The notes under the pieces are model-generated. The model was not told where the DNA came from. It ran no database searches and saw only the letters and a list, made by a program, of their open reading frames with translations. A stretch of 64,000 nt of DNA, taken from positions 29,533,986 through 29,597,985 of the forward strand of contig CM074196.1 of NCBI GenBank assembly GCA_037179385.1, given 5' to 3'. This document shows, one piece after another, positions 38,110 through 49,232 of this stretch. Numbering within the stretch: the first letter of the stretch is position 1; each line of letters begins with the position of its first letter. This DNA comes from Holothuria scabra (Eukaryota > Echinodermata > Holothuroidea > Aspidochirotida > Holothuriidae). The translations under genes and the position numbers were made by a program.

Positions 38110-39305
38110 GTGCCCACTGTTTAACAACGAATTTCCTAATTGGGTAACAAAAGCGCTAATAACTTACCTAATCCTAAACCTAACAAGGAAAATAATCAGT
38201 GACGTTACCAGACTTTTCATTCTTGGGGGCACTGGGGGTGATCAACCATTTTTTAGGGGGATTGTTAGACTCTACTCATGGCGGGGAGGAGCAACCGAGG
38301 ACGAAGGGCGAGACTCATCAGGCGGAGTTCAGGGGCAAGCCTTAGGGTCCCTGGTGGGGTCCAGGGGCAAAGCCCCGGTGGAGATCCAGTGGCCAAGTCC
38401 CCCAAAGCTCTTGGGTTTTAGGGTGTTTATGAGGTACGTAAGTCGTATTTAAGGGTTTTTCTATTGACTTAACACTGGCCCAAAAATTACCTCCGGGGTA
38501 ACTTCAAGTAAGGCTTTTGTAAAAAAAAAAAAAAAAAGAAACTAGCTATTCAACTATCAAGAGCAGAATCGGCTGACATTTTAATCAGCGGGAGATCAAC
38601 TATACAGATACAGAAGTATATGGGCAGTTCAATGTGAGTCATGGTGGGGGTCTAGGGGCAAAGCCCGGAAGGTACTGGGTTTAGGGTGTTTGTGAGGTAC
38701 GAAAGTAGTAACTTAAGGGAAATTCTATCGTCTCAACATTGACTACCAGAGCAACCTCAAGTAAGATTTTATTGGCAACAAAAAGAATGAAACACCGAGA
38801 GCGGATTGGGCTGACATTTTGAAGAAGGGGAGTTGAACAAAACTAGAAAGAGTAAGCAGTTGATGGGCAGTTAAATGTAATTCTCTTAAGGAAAGATGTC
38901 GGCCTAATCCTGCCTGAACGGTTACATGGACTGTGTGCCCTATTTCAATTGGTGTAGTCGGAAGTGTGTAGGAAATTTGAAAAAAAACCCACACCTCTCA
39001 GACTCTGGAAACGCAATTTTTTTTCTTGTTTTCTTTTTCTTGTTGCGATATTTTCATTTGAAAAACCCGAAAAACACTGCCTTTTGTGGTCAAAACTTAA
39101 AAAAAAATTGTAGTCACACTTTCACAACAGAAGACGTATCGCTTTGAAAATTTCAAATCTCAGTTGGGGGAACACGGGGGCACAAGATTTTCTAGGGGAG
39201 CAAGTGGCCCCTTGCCCCCCGCCCCCTTGGTGACGCCACTGAATACAATCGATATATTACAATGGCAACAGGTAATCAAGAAATTCTTTGTGAAACAGTG
39301 CACAT
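38110..39305. mobile_element. Rep-N copy 2, split by a Rep-K insertion
   Basis: The left part (38110..38206) and right part (39242..39305) together reproduce the 134-bp element at 801..934, in order and with both TIR ends (CACTGTTTAACAA... and ...TGTGAAACAGTGCACATC). Confidence 0.8.
38207..39241. mobile_element. Rep-K element inserted in Rep-N
   Basis: Left end CAGTGACGTTACCA and right end TTGGTGACGCCACTG are inverted repeats; the right end adjoins long C-runs. Two direct copies of a roughly 140-bp block (AGGGTGTTT.TGAGGTACG.AAGT) lie at about 38395..38530 and 38650..38790. There is no open frame of note. A 3-bp AAT on each side may be the target duplication, but this is uncertain. Confidence 0.75.
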
Positions 39306-39308
39306 CAG

Positions 39309-40813
39309 ATGAATATTTAATCCTTTTTCATTGAGAAAAATATTGTGACATGATCCTTAAGAGCGATTCGTGAAATGATAGAACTGCATGTCACCTTTGA
39401 GTCTAACAATAACCATAAAACCCCACCGAATAGTATGCATGACAGGATTTTAAATTTTGAATTATTTGAATTTAATTTTAAACATTTGTGTGGGCAAAGT
39501 ATTTATGAGGCTTGAATGCTTATTCTGCAATAGTCTTACTACTATAATCTAAAAAGGTGTTTAAAAATTGAAAGTTTTTCTAAACATCCTCCCCTCACTT
39601 TGTAAACTCATCTAGTTCCTTAGTTCCTACCCAGATTAACACACGAGTTAAATTCCTTAAGTTGTCGCCTTTGGTCACGTTTAATTGCTAAACAAGTTTA
39701 GAATTTAAGCTTGATTACAAAGTGGGGGCAAAAGAAGTGTTTAATTGCTAAACACGTTTTGCTTTAGAGTGTATCTACCAAATAAACCCAGTTTTGAAAC
39801 ACCTGTAATTTTTTTTCTCTATAAGTCATGGTAAATTATTTTAAAGGTATAAACATTGCGAATTCTACAGGAGCATGCATTGATCCGTACAGTTTGTATT
39901 GTGTCTTGTTCACAGAACAGACTGCCTTTTCATTAGCTTCCGTGAGACTTGCCGGCGGAGCAAACTTTTCTTTGCTAAAAAACGGCAGCCGAAGGAGACG
40001 ACCGCCATAGAGGCGCTACGCAGGCTACTGTCAGGCATGATATTTCCGCCTCAACGCTAGTGCATTTAAGGGAGAAATAAACCTATAGTGGTTTGTGTGT
40101 ATTTAATATTAAGGTTATGCTTTTTTCATGGAGTACCGGAAGTTTCCACTACTTAGTCGTTATTTCGTGCTTACTTTCAAGAATTTTTAAAAACAGGATA
40201 TCCATGCTGTTTCGATTGTTGTAAAAAAGTTGATTTTCTAACCTCAGTAATCTATTGTTAAACTGAGGTATATTAAGTTTCGAAACCCACTGCTGGAGGT
40301 CTATTATTATCACTTCACCGAGCTTCTAGTCCACTTAGGTTGCAAAAAATTACACGGTACATAGGGCAGGACTGTAATCAAAACCCCCTCTATGTGTTCT
40401 GCATATTGTGGCTAGGATTTCTTGACTTGAAATAAATGTCTTTGCATGGAGTATAACTGTCTCTCAATCATCAAATTGTGTAATTCGGCAAGGAATGAAA
40501 CCAAGTGTATATTTTTACCGTGTACATTTCCTCATGTCAGTAAGTATTTATACAAGACACTAATGTTTGTTTTAAATAGGTTTGACAAGGTTTTCCCATG
40601 AAAGCTAACATACCAAAAGATTTGTAGTGAATTGATGCGGATGATGTGCTTTTGCTACCAACATGAAAAAGAACATTATCTTCAGATGGCAGCTACGTGA
40701 TAAGGGTGGAAATATTTTCTTTTCAATTTGTTAAACGACGTATAGCTTAACCAATAGAATATGACGATTAGTTTCCCTTACACCTATCAAACTCCCTAAA
40801 ATTGTGCAATACG
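39309..40813. other. noncoding, nothing recognised
   Basis: A TTTAATTGCTAAACA phrase occurs twice (39681 and 39740), suggesting a small local duplication. No gene seen. Confidence 0.45.
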
Positions 40814-41028
40814 ACACTCTTAAAACAAAAGTGAATTCAATCACTCTTTATTAGAGTGAAAAGTGTCAGTTCACTCCATTAAGAGTGACATATTACCGTC
40901 AGAAGGGTAACATTCACTCCAAGAAGAGTAAAAAAATCCCTCTTCAACGAGTGTCTTTCAGTGAAAACTCTTTTGAGTGGTCCATTTAGGCACTCCATTA
41001 AGAGTGAAACTTTGCTCTTTTGTAGTGT
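40814..41028. mobile_element. Rep-H TIR element
   Basis: The left end ACACTCTTAAAACAAAAGTG is inverted at the right end as TTTGCTCTTTTGTAGTGT. The interior is dense in GAGTGA and TCACTC motifs in both orientations. 215 bp, noncoding. Confidence 0.75.
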
Positions 41029-41741
41029 ATCTCACTTTTCCTGGGGTGATATTCCGACCTTTTGCTTTTGCTTTCGTTACAATTTTCACTCTTGCAACGA
41101 GTGACATTTCAGTCGTTTTAATTTGTGGAGTGGAAAGTTAATAATGTCTTATTATCTTAAAGTATTGGGTGAACAAATAATCTGGGAGCTAAAACGCAGT
41201 GAAGTCATGTCCCTTCCCCACTTTACATCGTATCGCATTTTTCACACTGCAGAAACAGTGGTCTTCTTCATGCATCATTGTTTTTAGTTTTTAATTACAG
41301 TATTTCCCAAGATTCGGCTTGCGCTTTACTGTATTTTAGCAGACATGCGCATTAGCTGGGATTGTGTCATGGGAGGGGTTTTGGAGTGTGTCGTAGAGGA
41401 AGTGTCTAAAGACGTAAAGGAAGGGTGTAAAGGGAGGGGACATGGTCCTCCATTTGAGGAAAAATCGCTAGGTCGTTAGGTCCTAAGATGCGAAGTGGTG
41501 CATTGTTTGTGCCTCAAAGAAAGTATATGTCGGTCACATCTTTACCATTACTTTGTTCCTTCAAGCTTTTGACATGCAACAACTCAAAAACACCCCGCTA
41601 GCATATGACCCGTGGTTTTTTGTTATAACTGCATCTGATTGCTCGTGAATTACAAACATGGGTCGAATTAGTCCAATTACCTATCTTGAACAAAATCCAT
41701 GTCCTATTGTAACTTATCTCGACCTCGGTGTTTAATTTCAG

Positions 41742-41746
<5 letters not shown>
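41029..41746. other. noncoding, nothing recognised
   Basis: No feature seen. Confidence 0.5.

Positions 41747-41779
<33 letters not shown>
41747..41779 (+). repeat. (AT)n microsatellite
   Basis: Short uninterrupted AT run. Confidence 0.95.
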
Positions 41780-41781
<2 letters not shown>

Positions 41782-41994
41782 ATGTATTTATGCTGTAAAA
41801 GCAAACAAAACCCTACTTAAAGTTTCTCACAAATCAATGCGATCGACAGGGTTTCTCGGTTAACAATGAACACAAACCTTCGGCGTTCTGGGTTTTTAAC
41901 CATTGCCCGCTTGAGTAACTTACTTGCGTGTGTGGTGATGGCGGCAGAATTGAGCGATCTGTCCAGTCTTGTTTTTTGGGCAATTATTTGTATT

Positions 41995-42179
<185 letters not shown>

Positions 42180-42375
42180 TTTCCAGTTGTGGCTCTCTGG
42201 CTTGATTTCCCTAGTCTATTGCTCATGCGGAGCATCACTCACAACGGCAGTAGGTTCCATTTTTAGAGTCTTTGGTATGACCTAGTAGCTCCATAGCATG
42301 ACTCGACCTGGGAAGCGAACCCGGGTCTTCCGCATGAGAGGTGGATGCTCTACCGATAGACCAAACACGCGGAAT
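42180..42375 (-). mobile_element. SINE-1 copy 5, well-preserved tRNA-like head
   Basis: On the minus strand the order is TGTTTGGTCTATCGGTAGAG (A box region), CTCTCAT anticodon loop with CTC, and GGGTTCGCTTCCC (B box). This is followed by the common body, which ends at ACAACTGGAAAATA in the TA tract. It agrees with copy 1 over almost its whole length. Confidence 0.85.
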
Positions 42376-43931
42376 ACGCCCCGTTAATCTTCAGAAAAAT
42401 GTCTATGCTTGGGAGAATATTGTTAGCGAACCAAGCCTCTAACAAGCAAGCTGTCTGTGCGTGACCTTACTGAATTATGTTAAAGTGTTCAATGATTTGT
42501 TCTAAGAATGAACGGAAAACCTGGCATAGAGAGCTAGATCGTGGAGGGGGTACAACCCGCAGTCAAATATGAAAAATATGAAATGGTTGAATTAGTGTCC
42601 CCAATAATCTAGATAAGAAATTTCTTATTTTGTTCCCCTTTTAAAAGATGTCGCAAACTTTCAGTTCGTCTTACTTTTAAAATATATTGTATCAAATTGC
42701 ATCCCATGGCCCTGAAATATCCAAACTTGCCCTCAGAGGACATGGCAGTCTAAGAGAGATGTCTCAATCAATAGTCAACCTTCGTAAAAAAGTTTCCTAC
42801 ATCTATTGACCGCTGCGTGGGAAACTGCTTGGAAGATTTATCTAAACAAGGTCATATCTGCACATAAGACCTAATTACTACTCTTTGCATGTTCCTTTTT
42901 GCAGGTTCAAGGACACCAAGCTTACGTGTGTTTCTAGACAAGATAAAATTGAACGGAATCTAACCTTACACAACGATCATCTCATACTTTTGGAAATTAA
43001 AAAAACCCGTCTGTTGTTTGAGTAAAAACATGATGCAATTTTACAGGAGAAGAAATACCGATCAGAGACTAGAGGTCAAGGTGATGCGATAATGATTGGG
43101 ATGGACAAACAAAAAATAAAAGAGAAATCGTGTCATCTGGTGGCTGAAATTGATGAGGAGAAATCCGAACAGTTGCTAATTTGATATGTTTATTTAATTT
43201 CAATTTCATGGCAGAATCTTAAGTGTTTTTTATAACAACGGTTCAATTGAGAAATCATCGATTTTTTTCTCAAAAGCAAGTTTTCAGGGAAAAATTGTTT
43301 TCCATCGATAAAAGCATTTTACAGTGAGAGCAGTTGTTTTGCAATCACGAAACGCTTTTCACACTGGATTTATGTAAACCCAGATTAAAGCAGGTCGAAC
43401 ATCGTAGTTCAGCTTAAAAGGATCACATAATTAAATAACAGAACCAAGTGTAATTGACCAAAGCGTCCCTTATCAGTAGTTCGCCGTCTTGGTAATTGCT
43501 GCTTCAGAGTCTTCCAGACATCTGCTGTAAAGTGAGGGCAGCAAACATTAAACTTACAGGATAAACAGACTCACCATGGGTGCACAAATATAACGTTGAA
43601 GAAAGGATTATGTTTTATGTGTGTGCTACACCTAAAGAAGTACTAGCGCTGGAATTGCAGTTAACAAACTAATGTAGCAAATGCAACGCCGTTCATACTT
43701 CTTGGATTCTTCAAAATTGGAATGTCAAACTCCATTATTAAACGTCAGAGAACTGAAGGCGAAACTTTATTGCTAGTTTAACTCATTAAATGATATAAAC
43801 TCCATAAATCAAGTCATGGCATATTATCATAAAGTTACATTCGACGGTGGCATATACCTGCTGTAAGCTTACCGATGAGGACAAGTTTTTTAGTTATTAT
43901 CTCAATGCCTGAATCTATGTAAGATTGCTAA
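42376..43931. other. region upstream of the GPCR; possible 5' UTR exon start
   Basis: No coding segment. A textbook 3' splice site (pyrimidine-rich CTCTTTGCATGTTCCTTTTTGCAG ending at 42904, quoted in two parts: CTCTTTGCATG and TTCCTTTTTGCAG) could start an untranslated exon at 42905 leading into the receptor gene. No promoter element is evident. Confidence 0.3.
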
Positions 43932-44018
43932 GGACAGATTTTGGAGCAATTGTGGAAACAAATATCTAAAAAAAAAAGTGTTAACTTTGTCAAAGTGAGC
44001 CCTCTTCAAAGATCGGAG

Positions 44019-45095
44019 ATGGAGACAGCAGGATCAGTGGTAACCATGGCAACCCCAGAGATGGGCTTCACATGGAATTACATATCGTGGTCGTGGTGGC
44101 TTGTTATACAGCTGCTTCTCGCATTAGTTGGTTTGTTCGGAAATATCGTCGTCATTATTGTTTACACAAGGAAAAATCGTTTGAAAAGCGCCACCAATAT
44201 GTTCATCATGGCTTTGGCCGTCGCTGACACAATCTCATCATTGACCCTGATTCCTCTACCGAAAGCAAGGACCGTCCCAGACAATGCTCTGGGTGAATTT
44301 TATTGTAAAGTGATTTCGTCAAATGTGATTCTTTGGATTTCAATTGTGTCCTCCATATTTACTTTGACAACCATTTCGGTAGAGCGTTACTTCGCGGTAG
44401 TATTCCCGATAACCTATCGGAACTTTTTCTCCAAATCTCGGCCTAAGCTTGTTATTTTGGTCATTTGGATTTCCTCATTTATCATAAATACTTTCAGTTA
44501 TTTCGTCACGTACCGTGACCCAGAAAACGGCGGATGCAAAGTCGATTTTCGAACGCCGTTCATACAAGCGCTTATAGGTTCTGCCTTGTTCCTTTTGGAA
44601 TACTTCATCCCCATGGTGATTATGATAACAACCCAACTGATCACGATCAATAGATTACGTCAGCAATCCAAACCTGTTGGGGGCGCTACTCACCCTGGAG
44701 GGAAGGAACGCGAGAACGCATTTATGGTTAAAGCGCGCAGAAAGGTCATCAAGATGCTGTTTCTTGTGATAATTACTTTCATTGTTTGTTGGTCACCAGA
44801 TCAAGTTGCTTTTCTCGTGTTCAACCTCGGATACGTTGAGCCTCAGTACTTAGGCGGTAATCTATACCAAATGTTTATAGCCCTTGCGTACACAAACTCT
44901 TGCGCCAACCCTCTTATTTACACTGCCAGCAACCCACAATTCCGAGACGCACTGCGTCAATTGCTGAATATAAAAAAGAAGCGCATTTTTCCGTTTATCA
45001 ATCGTGGGTCTGGACAAACGGAGAATACGTCAGTGGATGCTCCTCTGCCAACCGGCGTAGACGCCTTGGAAGCACAAGGAGGAGTTATCGAATGA
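44019..45095 (+). CDS. rhodopsin-family (class A) G protein-coupled receptor
   Basis: A 358-residue seven-helix receptor, in one exon. The first in-frame ATG is 44019 (GAGATGG, strong start context); the frame is open upstream to a stop at 43929 but has no earlier ATG. Landmarks, numbered from this Met: TM1 GN (Asn42), TM2 LAVAD (Asp70), TM3 Cys96 and ERY (122-124) in place of DRY, TM4 Trp150, loop Cys173 to pair with Cys96, TM5 Pro198, TM6 CWSP (257-260), TM7 NPLIY (297-301), then helix 8 without a palmitoylation Cys. The N-terminus is short (about 24 residues), without an N-glycosylation sequon or signal peptide. The intracellular loop 3 is short and basic. Known family role: ligand sensing at the plasma membrane through heterotrimeric G proteins. 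The overall look is that of peptide-type receptors; single-exon expansions of this kind are known in sea urchin. The ligand cannot be named. Confidence 0.95.
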   Translation: METAGSVVTMATPEMGFTWNYISWSWWLVIQLLLALVGLFGNIVVIIVYTRKNRLKSATNMFIMALAVADTISSLTLIPLPKARTVPDNALGEFYCKVISSNVILWISIVSSIFTLTTISVERYFAVVFPITYRNFFSKSRPKLVILVIWISSFIINTFSYFVTYRDPENGGCKVDFRTPFIQALIGSALFLLEYFIPMVIMITTQLITINRLRQQSKPVGGATHPGGKERENAFMVKARRKVIKMLFLVIITFIVCWSPDQVAFLVFNLGYVEPQYLGGNLYQMFIALAYTNSCANPLIYTASNPQFRDALRQLLNIKKKRIFPFINRGSGQTENTSVDAPLPTGVDALEAQGGVIE

Positions 45096-46074
45096 GGAGA
45101 CGACGGTTATCAAAATGGACGCTTTTTCAGTCTTATTGAAAAATGGTTGTCTTAACCTTGATAGCAGGTGTCGAATACATCCTCTCAATTGGTATAAGAG
45201 TGCAACTTCTAGAGGTGAACAAGTATCGCGTCCGCCTGGCAGGTATATGGTGCACTTGCTTTATCGGAATTACAGAACCGGAAGGTTTTATGTACAAGTG
45301 AATTTACTCTTACCAAGCTTCAGGAGATATAATAACTTACCTAAAAGAGTATATAGATGGGACCATCGAGCTGTAACCTGTAAGATGCCTGATGGAACAC
45401 CCTTGAACATTAACAATAAGTGTTATTAGATGATAATAACGTGGTAACGATCCAGTGGAGGACCGGGGGATAAGTCCCCCCCCCCCAATATTTCAGAGAT
45501 CGCTCATTGTCTTTGAATTTTCAAAGAACATTATTTTAAATTAAGCTAATGCTCCCTATATAAAGAACAAATCTCCGCCATTGTGTGAATTCGTAACACT
45601 GGACTGCACCATCGGCCAGTGCCCCCCTAAGTATCAAAAAATAAATAAATGAAAAACGTTATATTGAAATATATACATTGCATGTAAATAATCCACCATT
45701 AAACATTTTATGTAAATATTACTCGGCACAAAGAAATTTTAATATAGAGTACATTCGTAGAAAAGACTAATTCATGCATTTCATTATCAGTTCATTTTGC
45801 TAAATTTTGTTACACAATGACTGGTTATACTAAATTATCGGGCAGAACACTTCGGGGGGGGGGGGGGGAGATTTCTCTTTAATTTCACATGACTGCAAAA
45901 CGTTTAATGCAAGATATTCAACAACCCAGACAGTCTTGGTTTTCCCACCCTACTTACTCCCTTCCCAAAGCTGTTTTAAACACATTCTTATCCAGACATA
46001 ATCCAAGTTTATTACTTTCAGGACTTATCGAGGTGAGAATACAAGACCCTAATATGTAAGCGGAACACTCTCTG
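45096..46074. other. downstream of the GPCR; G- and C-runs
   Basis: A 104-codon ATG open frame (45115..45429) starts 20 bp after the receptor stop, but has no recognisable domain and probably lies in the 3' UTR. A C-run at 45477 and a 15-base G-run at 45854..45868 are of the kind that end Rep-K elements and may bound a diverged one. Confidence 0.4.
45640..45645 (+). promoter_or_regulatory. possible polyadenylation signal after the GPCR
   Basis: AATAAA lies 545 bp past the receptor stop codon, followed by another overlapping AATAAA. A C-run repeat lies between, so the assignment to this gene is tentative. Confidence 0.3.
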
Positions 46075-46170
46075 TGCATGCTGTGCTATATGAACTAGTC
46101 CGCATTTTTTAATCCGATGCCAATCAAAGGGCTTTCCTAATTAAGACTTTTGTCATACCAAGTGTATATT
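46075..46170. repeat. Rep-L, diverged copy
   Basis: Blocks CTGTGC.ATATGA and CCAATCAAAG followed by CTAATTAAGA resemble the copy at 2.9 kb. Weak. Confidence 0.35.
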
Positions 46171-46669
46171 GTAGTGTTAGGTGACGAGTGACTGCTTTTA
46201 ACACCAGTGTAACGTGCTCGTACAGTACATATATACGTTAACGATCTCAGTACCGGTATATTGAGAAATGATTTGTGGCGGTGTCACTTGCTTATTTATA
46301 TTCTCACCCTGTCTTTCTTCATAAATTCAGTACTTAACATTTGAAGTGAACTTTATAACGAGTAAAATATTGACAGTTCCTTAGTGTCAGGTAAAGAAAG
46401 TGTCAATCATGCCTAAAATGCGTCACAAAATTCTGTTGCCCTTTTCAAATAATTTCACTTAATTAAGGGGAGAATGAAGATTTGGGAAAATTATACAAGA
46501 ATGTCGCAAATTATTGCGTAAGTTATAATATTAAAGAAACACAAAGTCAAACATCCAAACGACCTGGACGCATGCGCAATAAGCCGCAAGCTGACGAAAT
46601 GGCAATTCATACATTAAGCAGAAGAGGAACATTGGACCATGACTCCTTCACTAATACCACTTGACTGCA

Positions 46670-46850
46670 TGGTCAAGGGGTTAGAGACTTGCCATGGAAC
46701 CTTCTGCCATTGTGCTTGTTGCTCAGCATAAGCAATGGAGCAGGGAAAACAAGCCAGTGAATCACAACTGGTAAAAATGGCCGTGGACGGCTCGACTTGA
46801 ACCAATTGGTTGAAAATTGGGCCGTAAAACTCCATCTAACTGGCTGACTA
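46670..46850 (+). mobile_element. SINE-1 copy 6 (head degenerate)
   Basis: Carries the body (GCTCAGCATAAGCAATGGAG, GGAAAACAAGCCAGTGA) and the complete tail (GGCTCGACTTGAACC, CCAATTGGTTG, GGGCCGTAAAACTCCA). The tRNA-like head is replaced or too diverged to recognise. Confidence 0.8.
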
Positions 46851-47245
46851 ACTAATACCACTTTTAGTTCCTTAAACTACGTATACTATCTGAACACAGA
46901 TTTTACTTCGAATGATGACATATGAGGCACCGGATTCCACATGATTACGCCTTTCTTCCTTTATCCTTTCCCCAGGTCGACAATCACTAAACAATTAACA
47001 ATCCACCGTGACCCGCCTCCTGTTTGACATAGATCATACATGGGCGGTCAAAAAGAGGTTCATTTATCATGTGTATAACTACAAACAACTTTTGTTAGAC
47101 TTAAGATGAGTGACGTGAAAGTACAATGTTCGGCTTTTGGTATACAGGGACTGAAACCAAGAATTTTGCATTATTTCCCATCGAAATCCAGAATGAAATG
47201 ACCTTTTTACAGGATTATTTCTGATTTGTACTAAAACACCTAAAT
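46851..47245. other. noncoding, nothing recognised
   Basis: No feature seen. Confidence 0.5.
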
Positions 47246-47567
47246 CAGCTAAATATGCAAATCTTATAACGTCGAGAGAGGGACAGGACAGATATGGCTA
47301 ATGTTATCCTTTGCTTTTGTAAACTTCACTTCAAGCACAGTAACAACATGACCATGTCCTGCGGGTATTTTGTGGAAGTTTGAATTCTGTCCTTGAAAAC
47401 AATCAGCTAAATATGCAAATTTTGTGATGGGCATATGTAAATCTTGAAAGGGACAGGACATAAATTGTCAATAGAATGCTACTTTTGTGTTTACAACCTT
47501 TATTTCAAGGACAATTGAACCATTAGGATTTTATCTTGGAAGTTAAAATTGTGTCCTTGAAAACCAT
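47246..47567 (+). repeat. Rep-I, two tandem units of about 160 bp
   Basis: The units 47246..47403 and 47404..47567 both start CAGCTAAATATGCAAAT, contain GGGACAGGACA and end TGTCCTTGAAAAC.AT. A third, inverted unit lies at 58805..58960. Confidence 0.8.
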
Positions 47568-47621
47568 CAGTATCACTTACGGTACAAAGCTTTAAACTGT
47601 CCGATAAGTATAGGCAGATCA

Positions 47622-47731
47622 GGGGTCCGTTCCACAAAGAGTTACGCACAATCTTAAGTTTGATTACCCATACATAAGTCAACAGTAAATCATACTTAAG
47701 ATTGTGCGTTACTCTTTGTGGAACGGGCCCC
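47622..47731. mobile_element. 110-bp hairpin MITE with target duplication
   Basis: Arms of 38 bp (47622..47659 and 47694..47731), starting GGGGTCCGTTCCACAAAG and GGGGCCCGTTCCACAAAG when read from each end, are inverted with two or so mismatches around a 35-bp loop. AGATCA flanks both sides and may be the target-site duplication. The low divergence suggests recent activity. Confidence 0.85.
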
Positions 47732-48157
47732 AGATCAGGAAGGTAACATAAAAAATATCGATGCCGTGCAATCATCCCCACTATTATCCTTACATATCTC
47801 GAGATTGGTAAAAAATATTGACATAATTCCAACGGATTTTCTCTTTGGAAATCTTAGTCTTTTACTGTCAAGTAAAGTCCATTGTAATTTGCTGGCTTTT
47901 CAAAAACCTTTATTAAGAGATCGAACCAGTCTTTATCATACGAGTCAACTTATCATATATGTACCATGTAGTATAATATAAAATGAAAAAATACACAAAG
48001 TACTTAACTTTTCATTATTTCTATGTACATAGTGTTTAATGCATAATATATACATAAACCTGAATGTTTGTCTCTATCCATCTTTTTTATTCGACGTTAA
48101 TAAACAAACAACGATTTCCTTAGACTCATAATCAGTCGTTCAATTAGCGCCATCTGC

Positions 48158-48262
48158 ATGAGAGTAAGAAAAAGAAGCCAATGGAGGATACACAATAACT
48201 ATGAAGTTTTGAAATCTTTGCTAGAAGTTATAGGCTTGATAATTGAAAAAAGTCACAGTAAG
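48158..48262 (+). other. candidate coding exon followed by a consensus donor site
   Basis: From an ATG at 48158 a 35-codon frame (starts MRVRKRSQWRIHNNYEVLKS) runs to AAG, followed directly by GTAAGT at 48263, an exact donor consensus. The peptide is helical in composition and not recognised. There is no supporting acceptor with confidence, so it may be chance. Confidence 0.25.
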
Positions 48263-48455
48263 GTAAGTGCGGCATTTTTAAATCACAACCACACTTTTCA
48301 AGCACACTGTAGATTGTCCGTAACTCTCGTAATCTTCAGATTCCTTGATAATACATCTATTTTTAAACGTACGTCAACGATGAATATTCCTCACCCAATA
48401 AGAAACACTGTACAATCCTTCTAATAAACTGTTCATGTGTTTTTTTTTTGTGTGT

Positions 48456-48797
48456 TCCGAGTCAAAAAATTTCAATCGATCAAGTTATTGTATCAGAAAA
48501 TTGAGGTGACGTTTTTTCATGAACTTTTCGAAGTCGAAGCTGTACGGGCAATTGATTGTCGTCAAACTAAATCGTGAGAAGATATCGGAAAACATCTAGA
48601 TGTAGCTAGAACTACCATGGGACCTTGACACGGTTTCTCACTCTTTTGTAGAATTCTACAACGATATTGCGCATTATTTAAGTACTATTAGGCTTATCTC
48701 GGATTACAAGAATGCAACAGCTATAAGAGATGTGTTTGAAGAAATGATGGGCGTTAACCGGATGACACGCGAAAAGCTGAAAACTTTAAAAAGATAA
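48456..48797 (+). pseudogene. possible decayed coding segment of unknown family
   Basis: Two adjoining frames read as plausible protein: FQSIKLLYQKIEVTFFHELF onward to a TGA at about 48573, then GKHLDVA, and, after a frame change, LPWDLDTVSHSFVEFYNDIA continuing to a stop at 48795..48797 (ends MTREKLKTLKR). The composition looks coding and the breaks look like decay. I do not recognise the family. It may relate to the candidate exon just upstream. Confidence 0.3.
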
Positions 48798-49232
48798 AAC
48801 CAGGACAATTTTCCTTTGACTGAAGCCATCCTTGACATATATCCAGTAGCAGGTAAAAGTTAAAAGAGTTTAAATCCGGTGTGATAAAATTTGTCGCTTG
48901 TGGTTCTTATCCGATTAATTAGGAATTTGGGGTAGAAATTCTCTTTTATCTTAATGTATATTTACGGCTCAGTTGCATTGGCAAAGCCTTAGCCACTAAC
49001 ATCCAACTGAACATGTACTTCGTGAAGTTATTTCTATCAGTTGGAGTTGACGGTCCAGGAATGGCACGTTGCGCAAAGTAGTTAAAACGAGGACACTTCG
49101 TTGCGTTTTGTAACGTAAAAAATCGAATCATTTCTAGAAGAAGCCTATATAGCGAGGTAATATTTATTAACTTTAATTTGTAAATTTTAAGTTGTGTAAT
49201 TTGGTGCATGTGATACTCTTTAAATACTGTGT
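48798..49232. other. noncoding, nothing recognised
   Basis: No feature seen. Confidence 0.5.

Noticed and set aside
43941..44018. Extending the receptor N-terminus to a TTG at 43941
   Set aside because: TTG is not a usual start in animal nuclear genes; the first ATG in frame is 44019 and has a strong context.
45115..45429. 104-codon ATG open frame with good start context right after the GPCR stop
   Set aside because: No recognisable domain, overlaps what is probably the 3' UTR, and eukaryotic reinitiation there is unlikely. No conservation evidence available.
47246..47567. CRISPR-like or satellite array
   Set aside because: Only two units of 160 bp with no short-repeat/spacer structure; an interspersed duplicated repeat.
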